Counted from the first letter of the stretch, positions 26,027 to 34,569 are shown. The stretch: DNA of 54,990 bases from Streptomyces bauhiniae (GCF_004784475.1 NZ_SRRT01000014.1:1-54990), one strand, 5' to 3'. The notes: generated by a model from the sequence alone, not told the origin. A program made the numbers and translations.

Positions 26027-27550
26027 ATGGCATCACGGCGGGATGAACTCAACGCCTACACGTTTGCGAAGAGGCGCACCCTCGCGGCCTTCCTCCAGCC
26101 GTCGCCGTCCGGGACCGAGGAGGGCGCCCCCAAGCCGCTGCGTGCCGTCGTACCGACCCTGGTCGCGGGCGCGTTGACGCTGGCCGTGTTCGGCGCCTGG
26201 GGCATGTTCCAGCCCAGCGCCCCCTCCGGCTGGGACGAGCCCGGCACCCGCGTCATCGTCGGCAAGCAGTCCACCACCCGGTACGTCGTCCTCAAGACGG
26301 GCAAAACCACCCGCCTGCACCCGGTGCTCAACCTCGCCTCCGCCCGCCTGCTGATGAACGACGCCGGCTACCAGGTCATCCAGGTCAGCGACAAGATCCT
26401 CGACTCCGGCAAGCTGTCGCGCGGCCCCATCCTCGGCATCCCCTACGCCCCCGACCGGCTCCCCGCCGCCGACGACGCGGGCACCGCCAAGCGCTGGGCC
26501 GTGTGCGAACAGCCCGGCGGCAAGGGCGAGACGGTCCAGCAGGCCACCTTCGTCCTCGCCGCGCGCGACGCCCCCAGGACGGACGGCGCCGGCCGCCTCA
26601 CCGGCGGCGACGTCCTCTACGTCAAGACCCGCACCGGCGCCCGCTACCTCGTCGACGCCCACGGCACCGCGTACGCCCTCACCGGCACCGGGAACGACCC
26701 GCTGACCAACGCCCTCGTCGGCACCCGGCAGCCCCAGACGGTCACCAAGGAATGGCTCGCCACCCTCCACCAGGGCGCCCCCATCCGCTTCCCCCGGCTC
26801 CCCGCGAACGTCGGCGCCCCCGCCGGTGTGCCCGGCCAGCTCTCCCCCGAGGAGAACAAGGTCGGCATGGTGCTGCGGACCGAGACCGGCGAGGGCACCA
26901 AGTACTACGTCGTGCTGCCCGGCAAGGTGCAGCCCGTCAGCGACTTCACCGCCTGGCTGCTCATCACCTCGCCCCAGACCGGCAAGCTCAACATGAACGG
27001 CCAGGCCCGCACCGTCGGCCTCCAGGACTTCACCGCCGACCCCGCCCCGTTCGCGGAGCAGCCCGCCAACTGGCCCCAGCAGCGGGCGAGTCAGGTCAAC
27101 GCCGTCGACTCCGCCTCCGGGCGCGACACCGTGTGCAGCGTGCTCCGCGACGTCTCCGGAGACAACACCACCACCCTGAGCACCTGGGCCGGCAAGGACT
27201 ACCCCGCCGAGATCACCGCCGACGGCACCAGCACCTACGTCACCCCCGGCACCGGCCTGCTCTACACCCAGAGCCAGGGCACCGCGACCACCGCGGGCGG
27301 CCTCTTCCTGGTCACCGACACCGGCCTGCGCTACGCCGTCCAGAACAACGGCGACAGCGACAGCCGCACCTCCGACATCGGCACCCAGGCCAAGAAGTCC
27401 TCCGACGGCACCCCCGAGCCCAGCGAGGCCCAGGTCAAGCTCGGCTACGAGAACGTCCGCCCCGCCAAGGTGCCCGCCGACTGGTCCGAACTGCTCGCCA
27501 AGGGACCCCGCCTCGACACCAACGGCGCCCGCCAGCCGCAGGGTTCGTGA
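26027..27550 (+). CDS. eccB: Type VII secretion protein EccB
   Basis: 507 aa. The N-terminus MASRRDELNAYTFAKRRTLA followed by a single membrane helix (VVPTLVAGALTLAVFGAWGM, about residues 45-65) is diagnostic of EccB. A large extracytoplasmic domain with repeated short motifs follows (GTRVIVGKQSTTRYVV, LHPVLNLASARLLM, IPYAPDRLP). A pair of cysteines (AVCEQP, TVCSVL) may form the core disulfide. EccB is the channel-core subunit that projects into the periplasm-like space and binds the mycosin. The stop overlaps the mycP start (GTGA). Confidence 0.94.
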   Translation: MASRRDELNAYTFAKRRTLAAFLQPSPSGTEEGAPKPLRAVVPTLVAGALTLAVFGAWGMFQPSAPSGWDEPGTRVIVGKQSTTRYVVLKTGKTTRLHPVLNLASARLLMNDAGYQVIQVSDKILDSGKLSRGPILGIPYAPDRLPAADDAGTAKRWAVCEQPGGKGETVQQATFVLAARDAPRTDGAGRLTGGDVLYVKTRTGARYLVDAHGTAYALTGTGNDPLTNALVGTRQPQTVTKEWLATLHQGAPIRFPRLPANVGAPAGVPGQLSPEENKVGMVLRTETGEGTKYYVVLPGKVQPVSDFTAWLLITSPQTGKLNMNGQARTVGLQDFTADPAPFAEQPANWPQQRASQVNAVDSASGRDTVCSVLRDVSGDNTTTLSTWAGKDYPAEITADGTSTYVTPGTGLLYTQSQGTATTAGGLFLVTDTGLRYAVQNNGDSDSRTSDIGTQAKKSSDGTPEPSEAQVKLGYENVRPAKVPADWSELLAKGPRLDTNGARQPQGS

Positions 27551-28806
27551 GCGCGCACCTCCCACGCGACGACAACACGATGAGGAGCGCCGTAGGAGTG
27601 CTGCCCGCGAAGGCAACCCTGCTGACCGCCGCCGTACTGCTGACCACCCTCGGCACCGCCCCGCCCGCGCCCGCCCTCCACCTGGACGGCAGCGGCGAAT
27701 GCACCTTCCCCGCCAAGACCGTCAAGGGCACCCCCTGGTCCCTCCAGCGCGTGCTGCTGGACGAGCTGTGGCGCGGCACCGACAAGGGCAAGGGCGTCCG
27801 GGTGGCCGTCATCGACACCGGCGTCGACACCAAGAACCCCCAGCTCACCCCGGCCGTCGACAAGGGGCTCGGCCGCGACTTCCTGACCAAGGGCAAGGGC
27901 GCCGACCCCACCGACGACCAGGTCGGCCACGGCACCAAGGTCGCCGGGATCATCGCGGCCCGCCCCCGCGCGGGCACCGGGTTCGTCGGGCTCGCCCCCA
28001 ACGCCACCATCATCCCGATCCGGCAGAACGACGCGCAGAACAGCGGCGACTCCGACTCGATGGCCAAGGCGATCGACCACGCCGTGGCCAAGGGCGCCGG
28101 GGTCATCAACATCTCCCAGGACACCACCAAGCCGCTCTCCGGCACCTCAGCCCTCGCCGGGGCCGTACGCCGGGCCCTCGCGCACGGGGTCGTGGTGGTC
28201 GCCTCCGCGGGCAACGACGGCCTGGACGGCAAGGTCAAGAACACCTACCCGGCCGCCTTCCCCGGCGTCCTCGCCGTCGCCTCCTCGGACCGCAACAACG
28301 AACGCGCCCCCTTCTCCCAGGCGGGCTCCTTCGTGGGCGTGGCCGCGCCCGGCGTGGACATCCTGTCCACCGTCCCCGGCGGCGGCCAGTGCACCGACAA
28401 CGGCACCAGCTTCTCCGCGCCCTTCGTCGCGGGCGTCGCGGCCCTCCTCAAGGAGAAGCACCGCGACTGGAGCCCGGCCCAGATCGTCACCCGCATCGAG
28501 CAGACCGCCGAACGTTCGGTCAACGGCCACGACAACTTCGTCGGCTGGGGCGTGGTCGACCCCGTTCGCGCCGTCCAGGACTCCGACCTCGCCGCCGCAC
28601 CGGCCAGCCCGACGCCCGACCCCGGCCTGTCCAAGGCGCCCGTGCCCGACGTGGCGCCCTTCTCGCTCGCCGAGTCCCCCGAGGAGCGCGACCGGCGCTA
28701 CGCGACCTACGCGCTCGGCATCGCCGTCGTCCTCGTCGCCGTCATCGCGGGCACGGCCATCGTCACGCGCGACCTGCGCCGCCGCCGAAAGGACCCCGCA
28801 GCGTGA
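27547..28806 (+). CDS. mycP: Mycosin (MycP), subtilisin-like protease of the type VII system
   Basis: 419 aa from the GTG at 27547, coupled to eccB; an in-frame ATG at 27580 is an alternative. A signal peptide (ATLLTAAVLLTTLGTAPPAP) precedes an S8 protease domain. The catalytic triad is complete: Asp90 in AVIDTGVD, His128 in GHGTKVAGI and Ser288 in NGTSFSAPFVAGVAAL, with the oxyanion Asn in ASAGNDG. A Pro-rich linker leads to a C-terminal membrane anchor (YALGIAVVLVAVIAGTAIVT) with basic residues after it. Mycosins stabilise and are required for the ESX complex, facing outside the membrane. Confidence 0.94.
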   Translation: MSAHLPRDDNTMRSAVGVLPAKATLLTAAVLLTTLGTAPPAPALHLDGSGECTFPAKTVKGTPWSLQRVLLDELWRGTDKGKGVRVAVIDTGVDTKNPQLTPAVDKGLGRDFLTKGKGADPTDDQVGHGTKVAGIIAARPRAGTGFVGLAPNATIIPIRQNDAQNSGDSDSMAKAIDHAVAKGAGVINISQDTTKPLSGTSALAGAVRRALAHGVVVVASAGNDGLDGKVKNTYPAAFPGVLAVASSDRNNERAPFSQAGSFVGVAAPGVDILSTVPGGGQCTDNGTSFSAPFVAGVAALLKEKHRDWSPAQIVTRIEQTAERSVNGHDNFVGWGVVDPVRAVQDSDLAAAPASPTPDPGLSKAPVPDVAPFSLAESPEERDRRYATYALGIAVVLVAVIAGTAIVTRDLRRRRKDPAA

Positions 28807-29104
28807 GCTTCGGCCCGCCTCCGTCCGTCTGCACCGGGTCCGCCCGGTCGGCGGACCGGACCCGGGCCAGACACCGCAGACGCCTGCTGGGCGGAGCGGC
28901 GGCGGTCGTGGTCCGTTCTTCGGCGTGCTCGACAAGTGCCCCGGCCTGGTCGTCGGCCGGGACTGGCTCTACGTCATGTCCAAGGAGAGCGACGAGATCG
29001 ACGAGCCCGCCAACCGTGTCGTCGCCTTCGACATCCAAAAGGGCACCATGGCGGGCAAGTCCGAGGGACGGCCCTTCCAGAACGTGGTCCCGCTGAAGCA
29101 CTGA
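28803..29104 (+). pseudogene. Remnant of a membrane-anchored type VII locus protein: internal deletion and frameshift
   Basis: The GTG at 28803 overlaps the mycP stop. In that frame the product begins MSFGPPPSVCTGSARSADRT and runs into RRRLLGGAAAVVV, a typical basic-then-hydrophobic anchor. From about 28910 the sensible reading jumps to another frame: GPFFGVLDKCPGLVVGRDWL, VMSKESDEIDEPANRVVAFD and ending NVVPLKH at TGA 29102-29104. The original frame degenerates into Ser/Arg-rich nonsense. A protein tail joined directly to an anchor with a phase change indicates a large internal deletion. The intact ancestor was probably a secreted-domain protein, possibly of β-propeller type; that identification is uncertain. 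Confidence 0.72.
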
Positions 29105-29111
29105 AGAGGAC

Positions 29112-29158
29112 GCGAGAAGGCCGGGAGGGCCCCACTGGAACCCTCCCGGCCTTCTCGC
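29112..29158. terminator. Strong bidirectional terminator
   Basis: GCGAGAAGGCCGGGAGGG (29112-29129) pairs perfectly over 18 bp with CCCTCCCGGCCTTCTCGC (29141-29158), loop 11 bases, followed by TCTTCTT. It lies between the convergent remnant and the DUF397 gene. Confidence 0.9.
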
Positions 29159-29171
29159 TCTTCTTGGGCCC

Positions 29172-29501
29172 CTACTCGGAAGCGGCGTTCCGCTCCTTCT
29201 CGGCCTCCTCGATGGCGATGAGGCCGCCGTTGCGCTCGGTGGGCGTCAGGTCGAACTCCCCGTCGCGGGCGCCGAGTACGAAGGCGTGCCACTCGGCGGC
29301 GGTGTAGCGCAGTACGGTCTCGGGTTCGAGCGAGGACCGCATGGCCACGGCGCCGTCGGGGAGATGGGCGATCTCTACCCGCTCCTCGTGCTCCTCGGCG
29401 CCGGGCGCGCAGTGCCAGGTGACACCGGAGATGTCGAGGGCGTACAGCTCGTCGCGCTCACGATCCTTGCGCGCCTTCATCTCCTCAGCCGTCTCCGTCA
29501 T
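29172..29501 (-). CDS. DUF397 domain protein within the type VII locus
   Basis: 109 aa. The core VEIAHLPDGAVAMRSSLEPE followed by VLRYTAAEWHAFVLGARDGE is the DUF397 pattern: a conserved acidic strand, an arginine/serine turn and a final AAEWxAFVxGAxxGEF motif. The N-terminal extension is a charged helix (EEMKARKDRERDELYALDIS). Unlike the 2071-2870 copies, it stands alone with no XRE partner beside it. It is divergent from esxB, so it could regulate the esx genes; that is inference from position only. Confidence 0.78.
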   Translation of the reverse strand: MTETAEEMKARKDRERDELYALDISGVTWHCAPGAEEHEERVEIAHLPDGAVAMRSSLEPETVLRYTAAEWHAFVLGARDGEFDLTPTERNGGLIAIEEAEKERNAASE

Positions 29502-29595
29502 GACGAGGCGACCCCTTTCCCACGTTTGAACGCTCTGTGCCGACAGTAGCCGTCACGGTACCCGTAGCCGGAACTCCCGTATGTTGACTTTGCAG

Positions 29596-29624
29596 TTGGA
29601 AGGGCCACTCGGAATGACTAGAGT
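29596..29624 (+). promoter_or_regulatory. Promoter for esxBA: TTGGAA, 17 bp, TAGAGT
   Basis: TTGGAA at 29596-29601 and TAGAGT at 29619-29624 are separated by exactly 17 bp, a good match for the housekeeping sigma factor. The transcript would have a 5' leader of about 160 bases before the esxB ATG. The rest of the 293-base gap holds no evident gene. Confidence 0.55.
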
Positions 29625-29794
29625 GGCTCCGGGTGCCACGACTGTGGTACCGCACGGGGGCGGTGCGACGCTGCGGCCACGCGGCGCGTGAACACGCAGC
29701 AGGGCTTGCCCGCCAGGAGGGCCGGGACATCGGTTCCGGCGGACCCGTCGCGGTGGTGAAGGTCACCGTCGCAGCAAGAGGAGGGCAAGAACGT

Positions 29795-30133
29795 ATGGCT
29801 TCGGGCGTTGACCTCAGCGCACACGCGCTCACCGGACTCGCGAACGACATCCGGGACTTCCACCACACGGTGAGCGAGCGCGTGACGTCCCTCAACCGGG
29901 TCGTCGACATGATCCAGGCCGGCTGGAAGGGCGCGGCGGGCAAGGAGTTCGACACCGTCCAGCAGGGTGTGAACAAGAACCTCAAGAAGCTCCAGGACGA
30001 CCTCGTCGACCTGGAGGAGGCGATGCGGGCGAGCGTCGGCGGCTTCACCGACCAGGAGCAGGAGCGGATCTCCGACATCCGCAAGGTCGACAACTCCTAC
30101 GAGGTCAAGAGCCGCATCACGGACCTCGCCTGA
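29795..30133 (+). CDS. esxB: WXG100-family protein EsxB
   Basis: 112 aa. A helical hairpin protein with the WXG turn at Trp44-Lys-Gly46 (IQAGWKGAAGKEF) between two amphipathic helices (ANDIRDFHHTVSERVTSLNR before, NKNLKKLQDDLVDLEEAMRA after). The ATG at 29795 has AGGAGGG nine bases upstream; the open frame upstream to 29633 is not coding. It pairs with the next gene 32 bases downstream, the classic esxB-esxA couple secreted as a heterodimer. A clean C-terminal YxxxD/E export signal is not evident here; the partner has one. The tail DLA is longer than in minimal WXG100 proteins. Confidence 0.93.
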   Translation: MASGVDLSAHALTGLANDIRDFHHTVSERVTSLNRVVDMIQAGWKGAAGKEFDTVQQGVNKNLKKLQDDLVDLEEAMRASVGGFTDQEQERISDIRKVDNSYEVKSRITDLA

Positions 30134-30165
30134 TTTCCGCCGCATCCACGAGGGAGTAACGCATC

Positions 30166-30477
30166 ATGACCCACTCAGCAGACCGCACCGCAGTCAATTA
30201 CGACACCGTCACCCAGGCCGCCAGCGACGTCCGCAACACGGCCAAGAACCTGTCCGAACAGCTCGAGACCCTCATGCGCCGCGTGAAGGCCGTCGCCGAG
30301 ACCTGGGAGGGCGAGGCGAAGATCGCCTACGCCGACATCCAGCGCGACAGCAGCGAGCAGATGGACCAGATGACCCACAAACTCGCCCGCATCGCCAAGC
30401 TCCTCGACGACTCCGTCGTCGGCTACCAGGACACGGACCAGGGGAACGCGGCCCGGTTCCGGATGCTGATGGGCTGA
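30166..30477 (+). CDS. esxA: WXG100-family protein EsxA
   Basis: 103 aa, helix-turn-helix hairpin with Trp47-Glu-Gly49 (VAETWEGEAKIAYADI) at the turn. The C-terminal part contains Tyr87-x3-Asp91 (GYQDTDQGN), which fits the YxxxD/E secretion signal recognised by EccC. This places the export signal on EsxA rather than EsxB. It is co-transcribed with esxB and ends at a terminator 16 bases after the stop. It is the substrate and probably also a structural cofactor of the neighbouring secretion machine. Confidence 0.94.
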   Translation: MTHSADRTAVNYDTVTQAASDVRNTAKNLSEQLETLMRRVKAVAETWEGEAKIAYADIQRDSSEQMDQMTHKLARIAKLLDDSVVGYQDTDQGNAARFRMLMG

Positions 30478-30492
30478 GCTTGAGTCTTTGAG

Positions 30493-30521
30493 GGGGCGCC
30501 ACGCAAGCCGCGTGGCGCCCC
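30493..30521. terminator. Terminator after esxA
   Basis: GGGGCGCCACGC (30493-30504) pairs with GCGTGGCGCCCC (30510-30521) around AAGCC, then TT. It sits between the convergent esxA and lipoprotein genes. Confidence 0.85.
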
Positions 30522-30549
30522 TTCGGAGTATCACCCGAAAGAGGCAGGC

Positions 30550-31206
30550 TCAGCGTGGACCGTAGAGCCCTGAGACCGCTCGTGGCGGACTCGGGGAGAG
30601 ATCGGTCCCCTGGCAGCCGAGCTGCCGGGCCATCTTCAGCGCGGCAGTGTTCGCCACCAGCATCTGGGCGTCGACCTCACTCTTGCCCGACAGCTTGACC
30701 TTGCTCTCCCGTTCCAGACGCGCGTTGATGATGACGCTCTTCGCGGGCTTCGTCATCCGGCAACGGAAATAGATGGAGACCACCCGGTGCAAGGACGCCG
30801 CCGAGGCTCCGGTCCGGTAATACGTGTAATCCTTGAAGTACTCGGGCTGCGGCTTCAGGATGACCAGGGCCTCCCTGAAGTACAGAGTGACGAGCGGATC
30901 ACCGCCCTCGGGCGCCCTCAGAAGACATTCGGGTACTTCCGCCCAGTCGTCGTCAGGGCTGAACTTGCCGTCCGCGGCGCGCAGTGTCGCGACCGCTTCC
31001 TTCGGTTCGGACAAGTCTTCGTTGAAGCGCTCGGTACCGGCCAGCTTCGCCAGCGCCGATGCCACGGCAGGCGTTCGGGCAAACCGTCCGCACACCTCGT
31101 CGGCCCGGACTCCCGCGTCCTCGCCACCGGCGCCGCATGACGCGATCGTCGCCGCCAGAGCGACAGCCAGGGCTACGGAGCGGAAGACACGCAACTCTAC
31201 GTCCAC
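30550..31206 (-). CDS. Putative lipoprotein of the type VII cassette
   Basis: 218 aa from the GTG at 31206; a TTG at 31194 would also serve. A short signal peptide (RVFRSVALAVALAATIASCG) ends in the lipobox IASC-G. The mature protein has a repeated pattern seen in its neighbour at 31624: VCGRFARTPAVASALAKLAG aligns with VCGGLSDSAAKTLRAVAGTD. Both carry a later Cys-containing strand (SIYFRCRMT and QLYFVCAQE) and end in ALKMARQLGCQ or RLAKQLSCQQ. The two lipoproteins are therefore distant paralogues with the same cysteine pattern. The start overlaps the upstream gene by ten bases. Function unknown. Confidence 0.72.
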   Translation of the reverse strand: MDVELRVFRSVALAVALAATIASCGAGGEDAGVRADEVCGRFARTPAVASALAKLAGTERFNEDLSEPKEAVATLRAADGKFSPDDDWAEVPECLLRAPEGGDPLVTLYFREALVILKPQPEYFKDYTYYRTGASAASLHRVVSIYFRCRMTKPAKSVIINARLERESKVKLSGKSEVDAQMLVANTAALKMARQLGCQGTDLSPSPPRAVSGLYGPR

Positions 31207-31571
31207 TTGACGGGCCCCAAGCGCTCCGCGTCCTCGCAATGGGCTCCCGACTGCGCATGGGTGGCGAGCGCGCGGGCCACCTGGGCGGCATCGGACCGGT
31301 TGGTGTCCGCGTCGCCTCCTCGGTCGAGCTTCGTGACTTCAACACTGAGGTTGGGCTTGACGGTCAGCTTGGAACCGACGGGCTTGCACGGCAGATAGAC
31401 GGCGGCAGAGAAGGGCGAGGCCACGCCTCTACCGACCTCCGGACACGTGCCGTCCGCCGAGATCCTCTGCTCGGTCCCGTCAGGAGCCAGAAAGTAGCCG
31501 GCGGTGCCAGCGACCACCAGAGCCAGTGCCGCCGCGGCGGCGAGATGTGCTGCTGTGAATTGCCTGGGCAT
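31197..31571 (-). CDS. Small membrane-anchored or secreted protein
   Basis: 124 aa. A single hydrophobic segment at the N-terminus (AHLAAAAALALVVAGTAGYF) acts as signal anchor. The remainder is extracytoplasmic with two spaced cysteines (DGTCPEVG, VYLPCKPVG) and a late third (AHCEDAERLG). It lies between two related lipoprotein genes, overlapping the downstream one, so the three are probably one transcript. I do not recognise a family. The conserved-looking SLSVEV/LTVKPNLSVEV strand suggests a small β-rich domain. Confidence 0.62.
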   Translation of the reverse strand: MPRQFTAAHLAAAAALALVVAGTAGYFLAPDGTEQRISADGTCPEVGRGVASPFSAAVYLPCKPVGSKLTVKPNLSVEVTKLDRGGDADTNRSDAAQVARALATHAQSGAHCEDAERLGPVKWT

Positions 31572-31623
31572 GAAAAACGGTCCTGCCTTCAGGTCGCGCT
31601 ACTGGCCACTGCAGGAACCGCGC

Positions 31624-32271
31624 TCATTCAGTTACTTGTTTCATGTTCAAGTCTGAGCTCTGCTGGCAAGAAAGCTGCTTCGCAAGCCGGTAGGAGACCT
31701 CGTTGAGCAACTGCATGTTCCCCTTGTATGAGACCTCACCACGGCTTGCCGGCGCATAGCGAAACTCCGTCTTGATGACCGGCGCGCGGTCCGGGCCCAC
31801 GCCCTCTTGAGCACACACGAAGTACAACTGGGCACCCAAGGATGACGCTTCGCCTCGCAACCCGACTTTGAAGGACATGTTTCCTCGGAGGCGCTCATCC
31901 GGCGCGTCAGGTAGTGCGTTAAGTACTCTGGCGTACAAACCAATACGTTGCCTGTTTTTCACCTTCTCAGGTTCAATGGAGCACAATAGGTGCTCCTTCT
32001 CGCCGTTGCTCTTCTTGACTTCTTCCGCGATGCCAGAGGGCAGAGCCGAACTGCCCCGCTTGGGCTCGCTGGAGAAACTGTCGGTTCCAGCGACAGCCCT
32101 CAGAGTCTTAGCCGCCGAGTCGGATAGACCCCCACAAACCTCATGGGAAGTCAGGTAATTTTCTCGTGGCGTCTCGTCCGCACTGCCGCTACACCCGGCA
32201 AGCGGGAAGAGCGCACCCCCGAGTGCGACAAGAAGCACTTTGTGGGGGAGGGTACTGTGTCGCTTCGGCAT
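31624..32271 (-). CDS. Putative lipoprotein, paralogue of the 30550-31206 product
   Basis: 215 aa. Signal peptide VLLVALGGALFPLAGC with a lipobox at about residue 27. The mature part has the pattern HEVCGGLSDSAAKTLRAVAG, LLCSIEP, AQLYFVCAQEG and RLAKQLSCQQSS, which matches the other lipoprotein of the cassette in cysteine spacing. Base composition is less GC-rich than the flanking core genes (many AAG, GAA, TCT codons). It starts three bases after the stop of the large WXG-like gene, so it is translated as part of that operon. An immunity or anchoring role for the large protein is possible but speculative. Confidence 0.7.
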   Translation of the reverse strand: MPKRHSTLPHKVLLVALGGALFPLAGCSGSADETPRENYLTSHEVCGGLSDSAAKTLRAVAGTDSFSSEPKRGSSALPSGIAEEVKKSNGEKEHLLCSIEPEKVKNRQRIGLYARVLNALPDAPDERLRGNMSFKVGLRGEASSLGAQLYFVCAQEGVGPDRAPVIKTEFRYAPASRGEVSYKGNMQLLNEVSYRLAKQLSCQQSSDLNMKQVTE

Positions 32272-32274
32272 GCG

Positions 32275-34569
32275 TCAGTCCGTATCCGTCTCGTCGCCCT
32301 CGCCCAGCCCAAAGTTGTACCCCTGCTCCATGCGGTCCTTGGTAGCGAGATACCAGTCTGAATTCTTCAAATCGGGATGCGTGCTCAGGTACACGGAGAG
32401 AGGCGTCATAGCGCGGTATTGCGCCTTCTCTGTGAAGTCTTGCTTTGTTCGCACCTCTTGCCGATCGAGGTTGTCGTTGTACGTGTCCTCCTGGCGGCGC
32501 ACTTCCTGGTCGATCGCCACGCTCGCATGTGTTTCCAAAGCACCCCCAATCCCTTCCACCAGCGACGGCACAACGAAGGAAACGGCCCGTCCAGCCGTTT
32601 CCAAGGGGAGGGTTGCAAGCGAAACACCTGTGTTGATGGATTGGCTCGCGCTGTATTTCTTCCACTCGGCTGCGTCACTGAGCGCATCACTGTAGTCGTC
32701 GCTCTTGTCGGTAAACGTGTCGTTGATTCCCGTGACCCGAGCTTGGTCAAGTGCACCGGACACCTTGGCGCCAGTCCCCAAAATAGCAGCCAGTTCGTTG
32801 CCCGGATGCGGATGTGCCTTCAGGCCACCGATGGTGAACTCTTGCTGTGCCGACGAAAGAATGTCGTAGGAGACCTTGTGCTGCCCAAGAGTGCTGAGGA
32901 AGCTGAGCGCTGACTGGTGAGTGAGATTCAGATGTCCCTCCCCGCGATGATTGAACGCAGCATCGCTGAGCGGGCGATACTCAGACTGATCGCCAAAGTT
33001 GGAAAGAGACCAGTTGAGATCGTCGATGTAGGCCGACCCCATGATTCCTAGGCTGTCGCCCATACCGGGCCGGTCCTTGATGTAATGAGGGTCCTGCATG
33101 ACTGTAGTCACGACTTGTTCCATGATGTTGGCTGTTTTATTGTCCCTGTTCACTTCTCCGTTCATTTGATCGTAGGGCACCCCGAGCGTGGCGGACTGGA
33201 GGGCATGGCCCAGTTCGTCATATCCAAAGCCGCGATCGCCATCAGCACTGGAATTTGCGTTGAACCACTCCCGACCCTTGAGGAGATATTGGAGGTCGGG
33301 ATCAACGTCGTTCTTTCCCGCAGCCCACTCCTTGGAGTAGAAGAAATCTTGGGATGCCTGCGGGTTATGCCCCAGAGCCTCCATGTATCCGGCCATCGGA
33401 TCTTGGCCGTAGTCGTTTCCGGAGCCAAAATTCAGGTACGGGAACTCATCCCCCTCGGCTCGCCAAAGTTCAGCAGGCTTCTCCCCCTTGTGGGATTTCT
33501 CGAAATCAATGATTCCATGACCGTAGTCGTTCAGAAACTTTGCGTCGTAGTCTCCGTACCGCATGAGGCTACTCATGACCTGGAACCCGTACGGCCCCTT
33601 GTAGGGGGTGACGCTCTTCAGGTCGGGATATTCGACCTGAGTGCCTCCAAGTGAAACAACTTCCTTCTTCCACTCGTCCATCGCCTTGCTGTGCGAGTGC
33701 GAGGCTGTAGCCAGTGTGTATCCCAGGGACTTTTGGATCTCGGCAGACGCCTTCGTTTGTGCATCACCGAATTGTTGCCGATCAGCGATGCGAGTCCATA
33801 GCTCAATCGTCCCCTTCCCGCCCATATGTGTGGCAAAGCGTTCAGCGAATTGGGGATCACCTTCGTGACTGCGAAGGAGAGCGTTGACCCGGCGCAACAT
33901 TTCAGGGTCAAGTTGATCATTAGCGCCGGCCAGGGCCAGCTTGCTGTTACGGCCGGTGAGCTTCTCTAGTTCTTCGAGGTCGCGATCTGCCTGTTCTCGT
34001 CCTTTCTTGGCATCGGCGATGCTGTGGTATGACGAGGAGTCAAATCCCTTCCCTCGCCCGTTATGGTCCTGGCTCAGCGCCCAAGCAAGGGTCGTGTCAG
34101 CTTCTTGTGCGGCCGAGAGGTGGCTGCGGATGCTGGCTCGGTACGCATGGATGGTCTCCTGGTACCCCTTGTTGATAAAAGCAGCGTTTTCGGTTCCCTC
34201 CGGAGGGTCGAAATATACTTCTCCGTCAGGTTTGATGGAAAGGTATTTGTCCGCTTCGATGTCGTGCTTCATGCTCCGCAGCTTGGACTGCGAGGAAGTG
34301 AAAATCTCGTAGGCATCGTCCAGCAGCTTGTAGAGGTCTTCAGCCTCATCGGCAGCAGCGTCCATTTGCTTGCCCACGAATCCGAACTTTTCAACCGCTG
34401 CGCTGGCCGCCTCACCGTCCCAGTCCGACCCTTGGAGGTCCTTTTCGACGGTGCTACGGAAACTAGCTCGAGAGTGCCGGAACTTCTCTGGAGCCTTCTT
34501 CCAGCTTGCCACGACTTCCGACAGCTCCGTGAGATCTGCCTCGAGGAGCGTCTTGAAATCCAGCACCAT
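32275..34569 (-). CDS. Large WXG-like N-terminal protein, probable type VII substrate (DUF6571-like)
   Basis: 764 aa. The first ~150 residues are helical with WXG-like SDWDGEAASAAVEKFG, as in polymorphic type VII substrates. The centre and C-terminus have phrases typical of the Streptomyces DUF6571 group, including LNLTHQSALSFLSTLGQHKV and ARVTGINDTFTDKSDDYSDA. A short C-terminal helix region follows a hydrophobic stretch (AGRAVSFVVPSLVEGIGGAL). No known nuclease, NADase or deaminase motif is visible, so I do not call it a toxin. GC content is visibly lower than the core genes. It is followed by a lipoprotein gene and preceded by a small helical gene, a substrate-chaperone-like arrangement. 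Confidence 0.72.
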   Translation of the reverse strand: MVLDFKTLLEADLTELSEVVASWKKAPEKFRHSRASFRSTVEKDLQGSDWDGEAASAAVEKFGFVGKQMDAAADEAEDLYKLLDDAYEIFTSSQSKLRSMKHDIEADKYLSIKPDGEVYFDPPEGTENAAFINKGYQETIHAYRASIRSHLSAAQEADTTLAWALSQDHNGRGKGFDSSSYHSIADAKKGREQADRDLEELEKLTGRNSKLALAGANDQLDPEMLRRVNALLRSHEGDPQFAERFATHMGGKGTIELWTRIADRQQFGDAQTKASAEIQKSLGYTLATASHSHSKAMDEWKKEVVSLGGTQVEYPDLKSVTPYKGPYGFQVMSSLMRYGDYDAKFLNDYGHGIIDFEKSHKGEKPAELWRAEGDEFPYLNFGSGNDYGQDPMAGYMEALGHNPQASQDFFYSKEWAAGKNDVDPDLQYLLKGREWFNANSSADGDRGFGYDELGHALQSATLGVPYDQMNGEVNRDNKTANIMEQVVTTVMQDPHYIKDRPGMGDSLGIMGSAYIDDLNWSLSNFGDQSEYRPLSDAAFNHRGEGHLNLTHQSALSFLSTLGQHKVSYDILSSAQQEFTIGGLKAHPHPGNELAAILGTGAKVSGALDQARVTGINDTFTDKSDDYSDALSDAAEWKKYSASQSINTGVSLATLPLETAGRAVSFVVPSLVEGIGGALETHASVAIDQEVRRQEDTYNDNLDRQEVRTKQDFTEKAQYRAMTPLSVYLSTHPDLKNSDWYLATKDRMEQGYNFGLGEGDETDTD

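Noticed and set aside
27699..29096. 465-aa + strand frame crossing mycP and the remnant
   Set aside because: It is the mycP DNA in a wrong frame; only its last ~98 codons coincide with the start frame of the remnant, which is itself broken.
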